This document shows positions 1 through 11,680 of a DNA stretch of 64,000 nucleotides, in pieces. The notes under the pieces are model-generated. The model worked only from the letters and a program-made list of their open reading frames with translations, was not told the DNA's origin and ran no database searches. Position numbers and translations under genes: made by a program. Each line of letters begins with the position of its first letter. The stretch's first letter is position 1. Origin of the DNA: Chrysoporthe austroafricana (Eukaryota; Ascomycota; Sordariomycetes; Diaporthales; Cryphonectriaceae); NCBI GenBank assembly GCA_001051155.2, contig JYIP02000009.1:806001-870000 (forward strand), written 5' to 3'.

Positions 1-371
1 TCAACCAGGTCTTCTTCACCATCAAGCCCTCCGAGGGCATCCAGGCCGCCTCCTTCAAGAGCGGCGACAAGTTCTTCATCGACAGCCAGAAGCTCATGCC
101 CCTCGAGCGCTTCCTGCCCAAGCCGAAACCCTTCCCCGGCGCGCCCAAGGTCAAGAAGCCCAGCCGGGGTGGCGGCGGCGGTTTTGGTGGGCGCGGCGGC
201 GGTAGGGGTGGGTTCGGTGCCCGGGGCGGGTCAAGAGGTGGCCGCGGCGGCCCGTCGAGAGGCGGGTTCGGAGGCCGGGGTGGTGGCCGTGGAAACTCTG
301 GCTCCGGCGGCTTCTCGCGAGGCGGCGGTGGTGGTCGGGGTCGGGGAGGCTTCAGCAGGGGAGGACGGTAA
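1..371 (+). CDS. GAR1: H/ACA snoRNP subunit GAR1, C-terminal part (5' end outside window)
   Basis: The frame is open from the window edge and ends with TAA at 369-371. The visible protein starts with the end of the Gar1 core beta-barrel ([18 protein letters not shown], then a [17 protein letters not shown] stretch that closes the domain), followed by a [11 protein letters not shown] linker and about 65 residues of glycine/arginine-rich RGG-type tail. Gar1 is a core protein of H/ACA ribonucleoprotein particles, which pseudouridylate rRNA and snRNA in the nucleolus; the GAR tail supports RNA and protein contacts and is commonly arginine-methylated. The core plus single C-terminal GAR tail is the usual arrangement in ascomycetes. 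The GAR-rich DNA creates long open frames on the other strand and in the +1 frame; these are compositional shadows. The start, any intron and the N-terminal GAR region lie upstream of the window. Confidence 0.9.
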   Translation, partial: NQVFFTIKPSEGIQAASFKSGDKFFIDSQKLMPLERFLPKPKPFPGAPKVKKPSRGGGGGFGGRGGGRGGFGARGGSRGGRGGPSRGGFGGRGGGRGNSGSGGFSRGGGGGRGRGGFSRGGR

Positions 372-2054
372 TGCCGATGCCGTCTTTGATTTCTGCTGGT
401 ACCTTGGCATCAAGTTCTACTTCTTCCTTGTTATTTGCGCATGTGGGATATCCAAAAAATCTCTCACGGCTGGGTGAGTTCTTTTGGCGTTCAGGAAAAG
501 GGAAAGGGGTGTTGTCCGGTCTATTCAAGGTTGCAGACGAGCTGGATGATCTATGCTTGGACGAGCTTGGCAACGGGCTAGTGGAAATGTATTTGAATCC
601 GCCTCGATTGTTGGGGGTGGCCGATGCCGACTACCTGGGTGATGCGCATGCGGCTTCACCGCGAAGTCTCTGCCACGGGATGGTTACCCTTTAGTCTCAC
701 GAGCATTCTGGATGTTGGGCTCAGTAACGCGATGGTCGGTGTCGGCGTAGACTTTGGGTTCTCGATCAGCCGTGCCTCCGGCCTATTCTGGGTGAAGCAG
801 CTCGTCCGTCCGCCGCCCCGGCCGAGCACCGACATCTTGGACTCTCTATGTCCAACAGTGGTCCACGGCGCCGGAAAGTAGTTCCTGGCTGGAAATAAAA
901 CGGGGCCCTAATCCACACGCTTTCCAATCTAGCCACAGTACAATCTGAGATCTCCTCTACCCAGGATACAAGTGCCGTGCAGACTACGAAAGGCATACCA
1001 ACCGTACCCGAGAGCCACCTGGACGCAGCTCTTGAGCAAATGGACTAGACAGGATGTGTTGCTGCTTCTTGGGAGAATCTCACCTACGATCAGTCCCAGT
1101 ATCCGCATGCGCCACAAGACGTAGGCCTCCAGCCTCATCTCCTTACACGACTGAGTCACCGGCCGGAGTAGGCACCCGCGCCACATGCTCCTGTCCGTCC
1201 CTTACCGGGGCCGAAACCAGGCACACATGCCTTTATAAGTTCCAAACAGTGCATGATCCCCAGCGAAGTAGCTCAAGCAGAATTTCTTCCACTTAAAAGA
1301 ATATCGTCCCTCGGGACGCTTCGCTTTTGTGTGTTTTGCGAAGCACCGGTGTTCGAATCACCTCGGTCGGCGCCGTGGCTTGACCACCAAAACCACCTGA
1401 TATATAGCACTAGTATTTTTGTTCGTACCTTCCCCCGTCCAGGTGGTCGAATTTATTTTTGAGTCTTACTTAGCTCTATTTGCTTTTTCCTGCTAGCGTC
1501 AGTCGCCTACCTCGTCGCTGACCACGTACTCAACATCCAGTCCCCGCATCTGTGTCGCCCGCGTGGAGCCTATCAACAAGGCCATAATCAGTGGCAGCGC
1601 ATATTGCGGATGGTCTCAATTCTCGATGATAATACAACCACTGCACGGATGCAGTTGGCCGAGAGGACTTGTCGTTTGTCAAACGGCGGCCACCTCTGGT
1701 TGAGTCCAATGTCGTAGCCTGCGGCGGTCGTCTGCGGCATGCCCTCTTACTGACGACGTCGTCTCCAGAGTCATCTTGCATAAATGTCACTCACGGCTAC
1801 AATAAACCAAACACGAAGTCTCGATAGCAACGACAGCAGTGATACAATGTATCCAACTACTCGATAACACAAAAAACAAAAGGGTCCCAAGGTATCGGTA
1901 TTCTCGAACAACCCCAAAGCGAGTGCAGACAGCCATGCTCAAAAGCAAACCATGTGTATCCCCGGGTATCTCAAAAAAGTCCGTCTTGAGAAGAAAACCG
2001 CAACGTGCTCATTTTCCATCTCCATATACTCACGTCTTTTCTTCACCGTCTGCT
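372..2054. other. Intergenic, GAR1 3' end to SLM1 3' end
   Basis: The two flanking genes converge here. No conserved reading frame was found. Between 1305 and 1362 there is a cluster of small perfect inverted repeats plus a T-arm-like motif; it is discussed as a finding and does not fold into a complete tRNA. Confidence 0.6.
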
Positions 2055-5000
2055 CTACTTCGCAGAACTCCTCGGGTACTCTCCCGGAATGTGCAAATTC
2101 GAGATTGTCTGCACCTCGCTGCTGAGCGTAGGCACCTCGCTGCTCAGTGTCGGGGCGTCGCTCTCCGTCCTCTCGCTGACAGCAGGCCTCTTCGGCAGAG
2201 CCGTCATACCATTCACAAAGGGGACAGAGACCGTGGTTGTCCGAGGAACCTGGTTTGCACTGGTCGTCGGCTGTTCATTTGCCGCATCGTAGACAGCCGT
2301 GCTGTTGGGCCCAGAGCTCCCGCTTCCTGTCACGTACCGGTCCTGCGTAGGTTGAGACGTCCTACTACCATCCACCATCGCGACCGATGCGGCCCCGGCA
2401 GGGTCTCCAGAGAACCAGCTGGCCTCCTCGTGGCTGCTCATCATCCTGTGTTCCGGGTCCTCCCATCCACCGCCATTGTTCTGCGCCGCCCTAGAAGCGA
2501 TAATCGTAGCCGGGTGGTTCGCATAAGGAGCGTCGCTCGCCTGAATCTGCATGGGTTGGTACCTAGGGTTGACAGTCTGGGGAGCCTGGGGAGCCTGGGG
2601 AGCCTGGACGTAGCCGTTCTGGGAGCTTCCTTCCATCTCGATCACCGAGGGGTAATATTGGTCAAGAGCGCTGCCGGGCAAGGCCCCTGCGGCTGCAATA
2701 ACATCGTTGTCGTTGCCTGCGTAATGGGCCTCTTGCCCATCACTGGGACCGGGAACATTTATACTAGATGGCGACAGGGGAGCCTGTAAGCCGCGCTGTG
2801 CGTTGACCTCGATGTCTGACGGGAACCGCCCACCTGGAGATGGACGCCTGGGCACGTCTTGCTGGGCTGGGACGAGGGCTGCCGAGGAGGTGTGGGCCGC
2901 GTAGGGCTCGTCGTCGTCTTCGTCCACCACCCCGTCCGAGCTGACGGACCGGCGGGAGGATGTGCGGCTGAAGCTTCTCGAGTGGCTACGGACGAAGTCG
3001 TTGCGCTCCTGGGGTGACTTCTCGGTGAGGGCCTTGATGTCTTCGTACCAGGCCATCATAGTGTCGTGGCTCTCGGCACGGAAGACCCATGAGTGCCCTC
3101 TGTGTACGCCTCCGGTCTGGCGGCCCTTCAGGATGAACTTCGGCGAGCTACCGGTCTCTTGCGAGTGGGATCCTAGTTTCTGTTCCGGTAGGTAAAGCGA
3201 CATGACGGGAGATTGCGTCTTGTCGGCCGACTTGAACTCATGTAAGTGAGTTGGAGAAAGAACATACCTGAGAACGGTTAGTGAGTCGTGACACAAATCA
3301 CCTAGGGCTTCAAACCTACCATCCGGCTGTATAGCTCTTCAAATACTTCGTCTTCCGCTCAAGAAGGCCGGCCCTGATCTCCTGGCAGGCGTAATGGTCC
3401 TTTCCTGGATAGTGAATGTACTGGGATGACCGAATCGGGATTGCCGGGTCCACAAATTGATCGTCCCTCTTCACAAAGCTCGCCCACTCGTGATCCTTGG
3501 GCATTGCGATGGGCCCGACCCGGAGTTCCTCAATGGCATACAGGGCCGCTTCGGCGTCCCTCTTCATGATCCCGGCCAAAGCATTGTACGACTTCTGAAT
3601 CTCCCCGACCACGATCGATTCAAGCTCACGGCCGGAATTCTCGAGGTTCAGATATGCCTGCGCTCCTCCGTCAGCATGGCGCCAAGACCTGTGTCTCGAG
3701 CCTTCTCACCTGGTGCAGGTAGTTCTCCTCGTCCAGCTGTCTTTCCAGTTGCCGATCCACGGCCAAACGAAGGAGGTACGGGTCCTCCTTGCCAGTGGTC
3801 AAGGCCGAGTCGAGCTCGCTCTTGCCGAGGGTGTCCTGCAGGGTCCTGACAGCCCTCCTAGTGGCTTCCATCTCCTTCTCTACAGAGTTCTTGAAGTCGC
3901 CCGACAGGTTCTTGATCTCCTTGATCTTGAGCTGAAGATCGCTCCTGAGGCCCATCAGGGCCAGTATGACATCCTCCTCAATCTCGCGCGCCTTGTTTGC
4001 CTCCATTATCGCCTGCGCGTTGTAGTTGCGCAAAACCTGTACGGCATCATCCAGGCCGCCGGAGGGCAAGAAGCCCGGTGGCATATGGACGTTATTCAGT
4101 ACGTTGGCGAGTTTCAAGAGTGCCTTCGATCGCTGCTCGTAGAAAGTCTATTGTAGTCTCTCGTCAGCGCCAGGATCTGTCTAGAGGTCAACTATGAGGG
4201 GAGGGACGGAAGGGAAGATACGGACCTGAACCTCCTTGAAGTACGTGATGAGGTCCTTCAAGATTTTGCGCCACGCTGATGAAAGCCAGAGTTAGCTATG
4301 AACTTGCGACCAAGAGGGCGGCAGGCAGTTCGAAAATCTCGCACTCACCTTGAAAGCGCTCTGCAAGGGCCTCGGTCGGGTTCCCGGTGGTCGGCACCGG
4401 ACAGTAGAATGCGTTGTGCATCTCGTCCTCGTCCGTATTTGACTGCAATGCCAGACTCCGGACGCTACCGGCCTTCATGCTCCTGCGACTGCCGGACCGC
4501 CTCAGGCTGCCGCCCCGGCGCAGCGAGTTCTTCTTCTTGAGCGTGTTGCTCCTCGATACCTGGATGCTGCCCGACCCGTCCATGGTCCCGGCGCCCCCTC
4601 CGGACCTGGTCGAGCCGGAGAAGGAGTTGGACCGCTGTATGCTGCTCATGTTATTCGCGCTGTGGTGCGGACCCGGCCCGTTGATAATGGAGCTTCCACG
4701 CCGGCTAGCGTCCCATTCCTCCGTGAACTTGCCCGTGGGTCGTGTCGGTGCGGGTGCGTAGAGGTGGTCGCCGTCTCTGTGGGCGTTCTGCGGCGCGCCG
4801 CCGAGGTGCGAATTGGCGAGGGTGTTGGACAGGGTCTGATCGTAACCGCCGTTTAGAGGCGACGGGTGTGGATAATTATGATGGGTGTACGAGGAGGGAG
4901 TCGGGTCGTGGAATTCCGGCTGTTGATGATGTCGGGGCGAGGATGATGACGCAGACGGGTCTAGGGAGCCGCTTTGGCCGTTCTGGGTTGGGCCTGGAGC

Positions 5001-5126
5001 TAGGGTAGGATGGTCGTTGTAGTAGTAGGAATTGCCATTGACAGCGGCAGTTCCGAGGCTAGACGGCGGTTGGCCGTTGCCATTGCCATTGCCATAGCTC
5101 GAGGCCTGCGGGGCCCGGGCAGCCAT
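2055..5126 (-). CDS. SLM1: SLM1-family BAR/PH-domain protein (PI(4,5)P2- and TORC2-linked), 5 exons
   Basis: Predicted exons on the minus strand are 5126-4349, 4275-4226, 4147-3710, 3657-3320 and 3267-2055. Introns are 52-78 bp, all GT...AG, and every junction keeps frame, giving 938 aa. The first ~230 residues are low-complexity (Ser, Gly, Asn). Then comes a helical BAR-like region starting at AERFQAWRKILKDLITYFKE and running through NVHMPPGF and heptad-rich helices to about residue 510. A PH domain follows (about 512-635; LLERKTKYLKSYTAGW joined to YVLSPTHLHEFKSADK). The tail is disordered, has a QAPQAPQAP repeat encoded by tandem 9-bp units, and ends ...IPGEYPRSSAK. Slm1/Slm2 bind PI(4,5)P2 at eisosomes, recruit TORC2 to its substrates and act in actin organisation and sphingolipid control. 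The family assignment rests on the BAR-PH order and the PH sequence. The first ATG is used because it opens the conserved frame. Confidence 0.88.
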
Positions 5127-7204
5127 CTGAAATTAATGGTTGGGCGGACTGGCACGACGAGCCACGTGGTGTTCAGTTAGCCAGCAGAGGCCGCTCTGCG
5201 ACTTCGCGAAGGGCGGTCGCAATTGGGTTTTGCGGAAAATCGGACGGTCGATCTGGCGATGGGAAGGGGTACCGAGATGTCAATTTCCCAGCTGCGGGAA
5301 AATACGATAGGGACTAGAGAGTCCTGAGGTGCAAGGTATGGCCGGAGATGGCAAGGCCCCTCGGCTCCTAGTATCGCCAAGCAGCAGCAGACTCTGGGAG
5401 GTGAAAAGACGAGCCTGAGGCGAGCCGCGTTCGGGGCAAGAGTTGAGACTTGGGCCCTTTATTCTCTTGACGGAGATCTCAAGAAGCCGTAAACAAGGAT
5501 TCAGCACAGGGACCAAATCCAGCCGAGAGAGATTGCAGGGTCTCCCGGTGCACTGCCCGATGCTACGGAGTACTTGCTATGTACAGCTCGTCCCTCAGTT
5601 CACATCGTCGACGCTCGGCCCAGAGGCATATATCGTCACCGAGCCCGCCCACCACAGGCCTCCTGGGCCAATGGCTGCCACATGCAACGATCCAGCAAGT
5701 TTTGGTCCCCTGCTGGATGCAACCATCGCACCCGCAGCCTAAGCCCTTCAGATGCTTTGTCTGGCAGGCCGAGATGGGGCCTCGTCGAACCCGAGCGGGA
5801 GGAACTATGACGTAGCCAGGCTGTGGCCGCTGCAACCATGTGCACAGTAGTGTACCTCAGATATCCCTGCTGCCATGGCACTGGGGCTCCGCAGGGCGCT
5901 GATCAGCCCTGGAGAGATCCTGCCACGGTAGTGGGAGTTTTGCGACCTCAACCGCCTCAAGATATGCTCGACCGCTCGGCATCTCTCTCTTTCTCTCTCT
6001 CTCTCTCTTTAGATTCATTATCTTCTCCAACCCGCGGAGTGCACGTCGAGGCAGCTGGTGTAGAATCTTGGCGTCTCGGGTTCCCGTCCGAGACAGCCAT
6101 ATGGCTACGCTGCCCCCCTCGAACCAGCACATCACGAACATGAATCTCCACGGCATTAAGCCACCACTGGCCACCTCCCGCAACCTTCCCCCGATCAGGA
6201 TCGGACGGATCGGCATAGCAGTAGGAAAAAGATCAGTGGAAAAGCCTCTAGGTGCGAAGATCTCCAGTCGAGTACGCCTTGGCAGGAAAAACTCTGGTGG
6301 GGCAGTACTGGTACTGGTAGGTCAACCCGTGAGATGCGCCGTACTATGCTAGTCAGGTCATCCGATAAGACTAGTAGCTGGGTGTGAGTCCTGGTCGACC
6401 GTCGGGACACTTCCAATAACAGCTATAGTGTCACCTGCTTAGGCACTTAACGCAGGCCGAGGGCCCGAGATATCCCACTTTGGTCTGGTAATCAAGGCGA
6501 AGCAAGAGCAAGTCTCACCTAGTCTTTTGCGTCGTTTGGTCTTCAGAGCTGGGGAGGCCATGATACCGCCGCCGTAGTACTCGTGGTCTGGATCTCAATC
6601 TCAAGCTTGAGGAGATGGTACATGTGCTGATGCCCGCCGCAAGGAACTCCTGCGATGCCAGTGCGGCTAGCAATTGGGGTCCAGATCGCCCGTCAGTGTA
6701 CGCCTCTCTCAAACCGTCGCACGAAGTGTACCGGTTGAGATGAAGAAGACCGGGCCTGGCATGCCCCATCATAGGAAGGATAGACCCCAGGCTCTCGTCA
6801 CGCGATACACTGCGGCCTGTGAAGCGGCTTTGTCTGATGTCGTATAGCTAGCTCATATCTGTAACCGAAGCTGCAGACTTGGATGAGGCTGTGGCATTTA
6901 TTATGCATATTACATACCTGATGTACCCTACCCTGCGGACTCCGAAATCATCGGGTCCAAAGTAGCCGTCCATCCCGTCATAACCAAACTAAAGCCGCAG
7001 AAGACTCCAGGAACCCCGCCCACCTAATAGATAGATAAAAAGAAAGCGCCTACTCCGTACGCGATGCCGCAAAAGTTTGCTGGTTATCGCACATGCGCCA
7101 TGAAATGCTAGGCGAGATGATATACGCCAATTAACAACCACACTGCTTGTCGCTCCCAAAGCGGTAATCCTGCACCCATGAACCTGACTCCGAGAGACTC
7201 CACC
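5127..7204. other. Intergenic, upstream of SLM1 and downstream of LDB17
   Basis: No supported gene. It should contain the SLM1 promoter (minus strand). A CT microsatellite lies at about 5981-6009 (long CT/TTCT run); on the minus strand it reads as a GA-rich tract roughly 0.85 kb upstream of the SLM1 start. Open frames here are short and lack fungal coding bias. Confidence 0.6.
5981..6009. repeat. CT/GA dinucleotide microsatellite
   Basis: An almost uninterrupted run of CT units with two extra T residues. Such tracts are common in fungal promoters; no function is claimed. Confidence 0.85.
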
Positions 7205-8880
7205 TTACGACGCAGAACTAGAAGAAGTCGTGGGCATAGGCGCCGCGCTCTCCGTTACCGTCTCGATCTTCATCATTCTCGTCCTCCGTGGCGGCGGCGT
7301 CTTAGGTGGCATCTTCTTCACAACACCGGCGCCATCCCCATGGCCATTGCCGTGGCTCACATGCAACACGGGTAGGGGCGCGGTTGTCGGCTTGCCGTGC
7401 CTGTGCTTCGGGACCGCCGGTAGGATCCTCTTCTTTGGTCGCTCTGGGCTGTTATTCTCCTGCTGCGGGCTGGTCTCTGACACCGCCTCCGGCTCGGGTG
7501 CTGGCGCTGGCGCGGCGAGGGCCTCCTTCAGCTCCTCTGTCTTCGCGTCACCCGCCTTGCTGCGGCTTGGTGTCTTGACCCCCGGCTTCTCCATAACGGC
7601 CGCGACATCGACGACGGAGACGCTGCTGGCTGTCTGTGAGTGGGTGAGGCTGATACCCAGCAACTTCTTGGCGATCTCGCTCTCGCCGCTCTCGTTGAGC
7701 CATCGAACCTTCGAGACGCGATCGACTAGCCGCAGGGTCGTCTCGTCTGCCGGGGCAAAGTGGACGTTGCCTTCGCCGCCGAGAATCTGGAGGACTTTGA
7801 GGATCTCTTGCCTCTTGTAATGCGGTGGGTAGCTGAGTTGGGTGTGTGCTAGTAGTGGGTAGAGCACGCGGAGATAGGTATGGCGCAGCGCCATCGACTC
7901 GTCGGGGAGGTCGAGGAGGTTGCGGATGATGACGTCCAAGAGAACGCGTAAATCGTTGGTGTAGAAATATTCGTATGTGGCCCTAGTAGTGAAGAGGAGG
8001 TAGAGCAGCTTGAGTATGAGCAGCTGCAGCGCTGTCTCGGTCTCTCTGTTCAGGAGTAATATGATGTTCTCCCCGAATGTCCTGTACCTGGGTCCATGCA
8101 AGGAGAGGATCTTGATGACCCGGTTCGTCAACGGTGCTGTCGCCTCGGTGGCATCAACGGCGGCGATCGTAGAGGCGACCATATACTGCTCGTTCAAGAC
8201 CAGTAACACCCGAATGATGGGGTAGTGATAAGGATCATTGACGTCGTCCGACAGGCCTTCGATCAGATGGAACATGTAGATGATGAAGTTGTCGTCGACG
8301 CACAGCAGATCGTCCACCCGCAGCCGCTCGATGCGCGCCATCTCGTACATCAGCTCCAGCAGCAAGCGGTGTAGCCTCCTGTCGTCTTCTCTTCGTCCGT
8401 TGATCAGCTCGACAAGTTTCGGGAAACACCCCTCCTCAATCATCTGTTTGAAGGTGTCCTCGTCGGACCGGCCGTCCAGGAGTAGGAAGTTCGCGATGAC
8501 GTTGAGCGAGGAGGGGTCGTCCTCCTGCAGGAGGCTGTATATGATCTGTATGCGGACATACTCCTTGTTCGCGCAGTATATTTGACTTTCGAGGAGGAGC
8601 TGAGAGCAGTTTGCGACGTCATCTTCGCTGTCCAGGAAGTTGTCGCGACAGGTGGAGACGAGATGCAGCCAGGACCGCAACGAGTCGTCGATGATCTCGT
8701 AGGAGTCGCATCGTGCAGACAGGATGTTTCGCAACTCTATGAATGGGGAGCTAAATCGTCAGCTCGCTTCTAGCGCACGGGAGCAGAGGCTTGTGAAGGC
8801 TGAAGACGCAAGTGAAAGTAAGTTAACTGACCGTTCCAGAATTGATCCTCGGTTTCTATAGACACTTCAATGTCTGCCAT
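7205..8880 (-). CDS. LDB17: LDB17/SPIN90-type leucine-rich domain protein (actin and endocytosis), 2 exons
   Basis: Exon 1 is 8880-8832 (MADIEVSIETEDQFWN) and exon 2 is 8736-7205. The 95-bp GT...AG intron keeps frame only with the TAG acceptor at 8738-8737 region, which joins FWN to ELRNILSARCDSYE; the product is 526 aa. Residues from about 25 to 360 form the all-helical SPIN90/Ldb17 leucine-rich domain (EYVRIQIIYSLLQEDDPSS, LLLDGRSDEDTFKQMIEEG, YHYPIIRVLLVLNEQYMV). The C-terminal ~140 residues are disordered and carry proline-rich SH3-ligand-like motifs (KKMPPKTPPPRRTR). Ldb17/Dip1 relatives activate Arp2/3 without a pre-existing filament and regulate endocytic actin patches through SH3 partners. 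The domain match is strong; the precise ortholog name is inferred. Without exon 1 the frame has only non-ATG starts, which supports the spliced model. Confidence 0.85.
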
Positions 8881-9992
8881 CTTGAAGGACGTCCTGATCT
8901 GTCGACTGCCGCACTATCATTCCGAGCGATCGATTTCGGAGGCCGATATGAGAGGCGTTATCGAGAAATGGGGCTCCAGTTCCGATGCGAGACAGCGGCG
9001 CACACACTGGAGATGCTCGGAATATGCCTTGTGGTTGTGGTATGAATGGAGAAGCGTACCAGGTTGAGAGTGAAGTTGACGAAGGGGATCAATTTCCTGG
9101 AGTAGCGCCTAGGCCAAGTCCTCTCCGTGTGGGGTTTTGGGGTCACAGTACCATGATACGCACTACTTACTCGGGTGGGCTGAGCCGGGGTTGATGTCTG
9201 GTCGCGCTTTCAGGCCCCTTAGGCCAAAGCTATATTAAATCTTCACCCCGATTCAATGGTCGGCTCTGTGCTGTTTTTCGGCAGGAAAATCTCTGTGGTC
9301 CATCTCAATTTCTGTTATCGTAGGGCGGACTTTGGGAGTCCACGCTCTGGTTAGCTGAGGGCGGCGTCATCGACGATTCTTAGGGCCCTGGCGACTCCTA
9401 CGGAAGTGTCCAGGAGAAATTCGAGGCTGAATTGAGCTGCTTTCATCATATCTAAACTATAGACCCCTTCCACCGTGCAAATGCTTTTCAATGCCTGCCT
9501 GCCTGATGCTATGCATTCGGTTCCTAAACGCCGCTGCTGCATGCGGAGAGAGCCGCGAGAAAGTCTCGATGGAGCCCGTACAAATCTCCCCCAAGAACCT
9601 TCATATCTCTCTTCTCCCTTTACCGCAAGGTCCACCGACCCGGCTTGGCCTTTTGGCGGCGAGCGCAGTGTCTGTACCACGTTTCCAACGGCAAATTTGC
9701 CAGAGCACAGCGTCCCTCGGGATCACCGACGCGGTCGTGCACCGCCTCAAAACAGCCCGCGGAAGCACGTCTGCAGGTGCCACCAAAACAGGCATGCTCA
9801 TGTGAGCAGAGGCCCTGGACAGCGGTAACCCGATAACGCGCTCGCCATGTGCTCATGTACCCACCGCCCAGGGTATAGCCGGCTGACGGGTCGGTGACGC
9901 CCCCGTCCTCGCGACATTGCTGCCGAATCCGACTGTGCTGCCACCACAGCACTTCCGGTCGACTCACCCGAATGTCGAGGGTGCCACGCCTC
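8881..9992. other. Intergenic, LDB17 promoter side and NAA30 3' side
   Basis: No supported gene. It contains the presumed LDB17 promoter (minus strand) and the 3' flank of the NatC gene. Overlapping frames around 9350-9830 on both strands have no recognisable domain. Confidence 0.5.
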
Positions 9993-10616
9993 CTATCCGT
10001 GCCTCTCGGATTCGTCCAGCGCGAAGTCAGTTGCCGAGTCCGGATCGACGCTCTTAAGTAGCAGCACGAGCCGATACGCGCTGTTGCCGTTGAGGTAGTA
10101 TCTGTGCAACTTCTTGGAACGAAGGAAGCCCAGCCGCTCGTACAGGCGCATGGCTGGTATGTTAGTCTCCTCTGTCTCCAGGACCACCTCGTCGGCGTTG
10201 CGCTCGGCCATGGCGTCAATGGCCTTCTTGACCAGGGCCGTGGCCACGCCTTGGCCGCGAAAGGTGGATGAGACGGCCAGCATGGCAATGTAGCCCCGGC
10301 GGGTGGGTGGTGAGTGGGAGGAGTGGGTCTCTAGTTTGCAGATTATCACCCCTACTAGGGAGGAATCTTTGGGGTTGAGAGCCTGAAGAATCATCAGTCG
10401 GATTGCTCTACCTCGGGCCTAAATCATCCATGATGGGGAGGGGGGCGCCAATACCATGTAGCACAAGTGACCCCATTGGTATAGGAAGTAGCGGTAGACA
10501 TAGATGCTGTATGGCTCGCTCAGGTCTTTGGATATCAGTGCCCGTATTGCCGGCAGGTATTGGGTCTCGAGGTCGTGAGCGTATTGGATGTACTTCAGCT
10601 CGCTTGGGAGGCTCAT
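9993..10616 (-). CDS. NAA30: N-alpha-acetyltransferase 30, NatC catalytic subunit (MAK3)
   Basis: Exon 1 is 10616-10455 and exon 2 is 10382-9993, separated by a 72-bp GT...CAG intron in phase 0; the protein is 183 aa. Exon 1 encodes [20 protein letters not shown] followed by [19 protein letters not shown] and [15 protein letters not shown], the N-terminal region of Mak3/NAA30 proteins. Exon 2 encodes the GNAT acetyl-CoA fold, with motif A R-G-Q-G-V-A at residues 96-101 and the beta-bulge region [13 protein letters not shown]. NatC acetylates N-termini beginning Met-Leu/Ile/Phe/Trp on ribosomes. An in-frame ATG 28 codons upstream gives a hydrophobic extension not expected in the family, so the MSLPSE start is preferred. 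It is transcribed divergently from the PDAT gene across about 1.06 kb. Confidence 0.92.
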
Positions 10617-11680
10617 CTTGGATCGGAGGAGGCTCCTGATGTTGAGGAACAGTGATATTACAACGGTTGGTAGCAAGTAAAGAGACAGAAGCTGAATCAT
10701 GAGAGCGCCGAGCGCGACTTTGAAGCAGAAAGAACCGTCCGGAGCGTCATGAGAGAGCGCTGCTGGAAACGTCGCCGCCGAGGCAGGCCGGCGGAATGCC
10801 TGTCAGTGAGATTGGTCCCGAGACAGGAGGAGTATCGGCCGAGAGCAACGCAGAGGTCAACTGACTGCCAGTGGGCGGCGGTCTGTCCTAGACTGGTGGT
10901 TACAGCTGCTGTTGCCGGGCCAGGAGACTTGACGAGCCTCCTATCCTGAGAATCCCCACGCGCTCAGCAAGAAAGGGAGATCGAGCGAGAGGAATCGAGA
11001 CGGGGTGATCCATATCCAGGGCCGACTTGGCCTGCCCTTTTCAGTCAGCAGCGTCAGCGCACCTCACGTCCGATCTTCGACTGTCACATGCCAGACTCGG
11101 GGGTGGAAAGGGTCTGAGGGATTGCAAGCCCAGTCGCGGTGTCCTGCTGTGGGCTCCTCGACGCCTGCACAGATGACAGGGTAAGTACTTGCACCAGCAG
11201 GGACAAGGGGCTGGGGCCGTTTCCCCCTACATACCCACCTCCCTGGCCCCCACTCCAGTCACGCTGAGCTCCAGGGCAGGCCCTACCATAGTACTGCGAC
11301 GCATACTGGGTACTATGGTAGTCCTCATTATTACGTCAATCCCTTCCAAGTTTGACCCTCGCCAGGTACCAGGGCGCTCGATGGCGAAGAGGAGCCTCGC
11401 GCGCGCGCGCCATTAAACCCCCCCAGCCCGGCCGTGCGCTCCTTTCTCATGGGCAGTATATACATGCGCACACACCTTCAATGTGAAATATCCCGAGACA
11501 CGGCCAAGACCGCGGCCGACTCCCTCCCACCGATCGCCTGTTCGAATCCCCCGAGGAGGAGCTGCCCCTGTCCCACCAGTCCCCGTATCCAGCCAACCAC
11601 CTCCGAGCAGACAGCGAAGACGGCTCGGGACCTGCGCCAGCCCCCCGCCCAAGGCATAGAGCAGGCGCCACGAGGCGATC
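10617..11680. promoter_or_regulatory. Divergent intergenic region between NAA30 and PDAT
   Basis: Both flanking genes start here, so it should hold two promoters. It contains a perfect 12-bp inverted repeat (11283-11294 and 11310-11321, loop 15 nt), an alternating CG run at about 11398-11410, and GC-rich sequence. No protein-coding gene is supported. Confidence 0.5.
11283..11321. repeat. Perfect 12-bp inverted repeat with 15-nt loop
   Basis: Arms CTACCATAGTAC and GTACTATGGTAG are exact reverse complements. The right arm recurs exactly at 40653-40664 near another intergenic promoter region. Function unknown; it may be a binding site or the relic of a small element. Confidence 0.8.

Noticed and set aside
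7230..7820. 196-codon plus-strand frame
   Set aside because: Antisense shadow of the low-complexity LDB17 C-terminus.
9620..10288. 222-codon minus-strand frame overlapping NAA30
   Set aside because: Out-of-frame shadow of a well-conserved GNAT gene.
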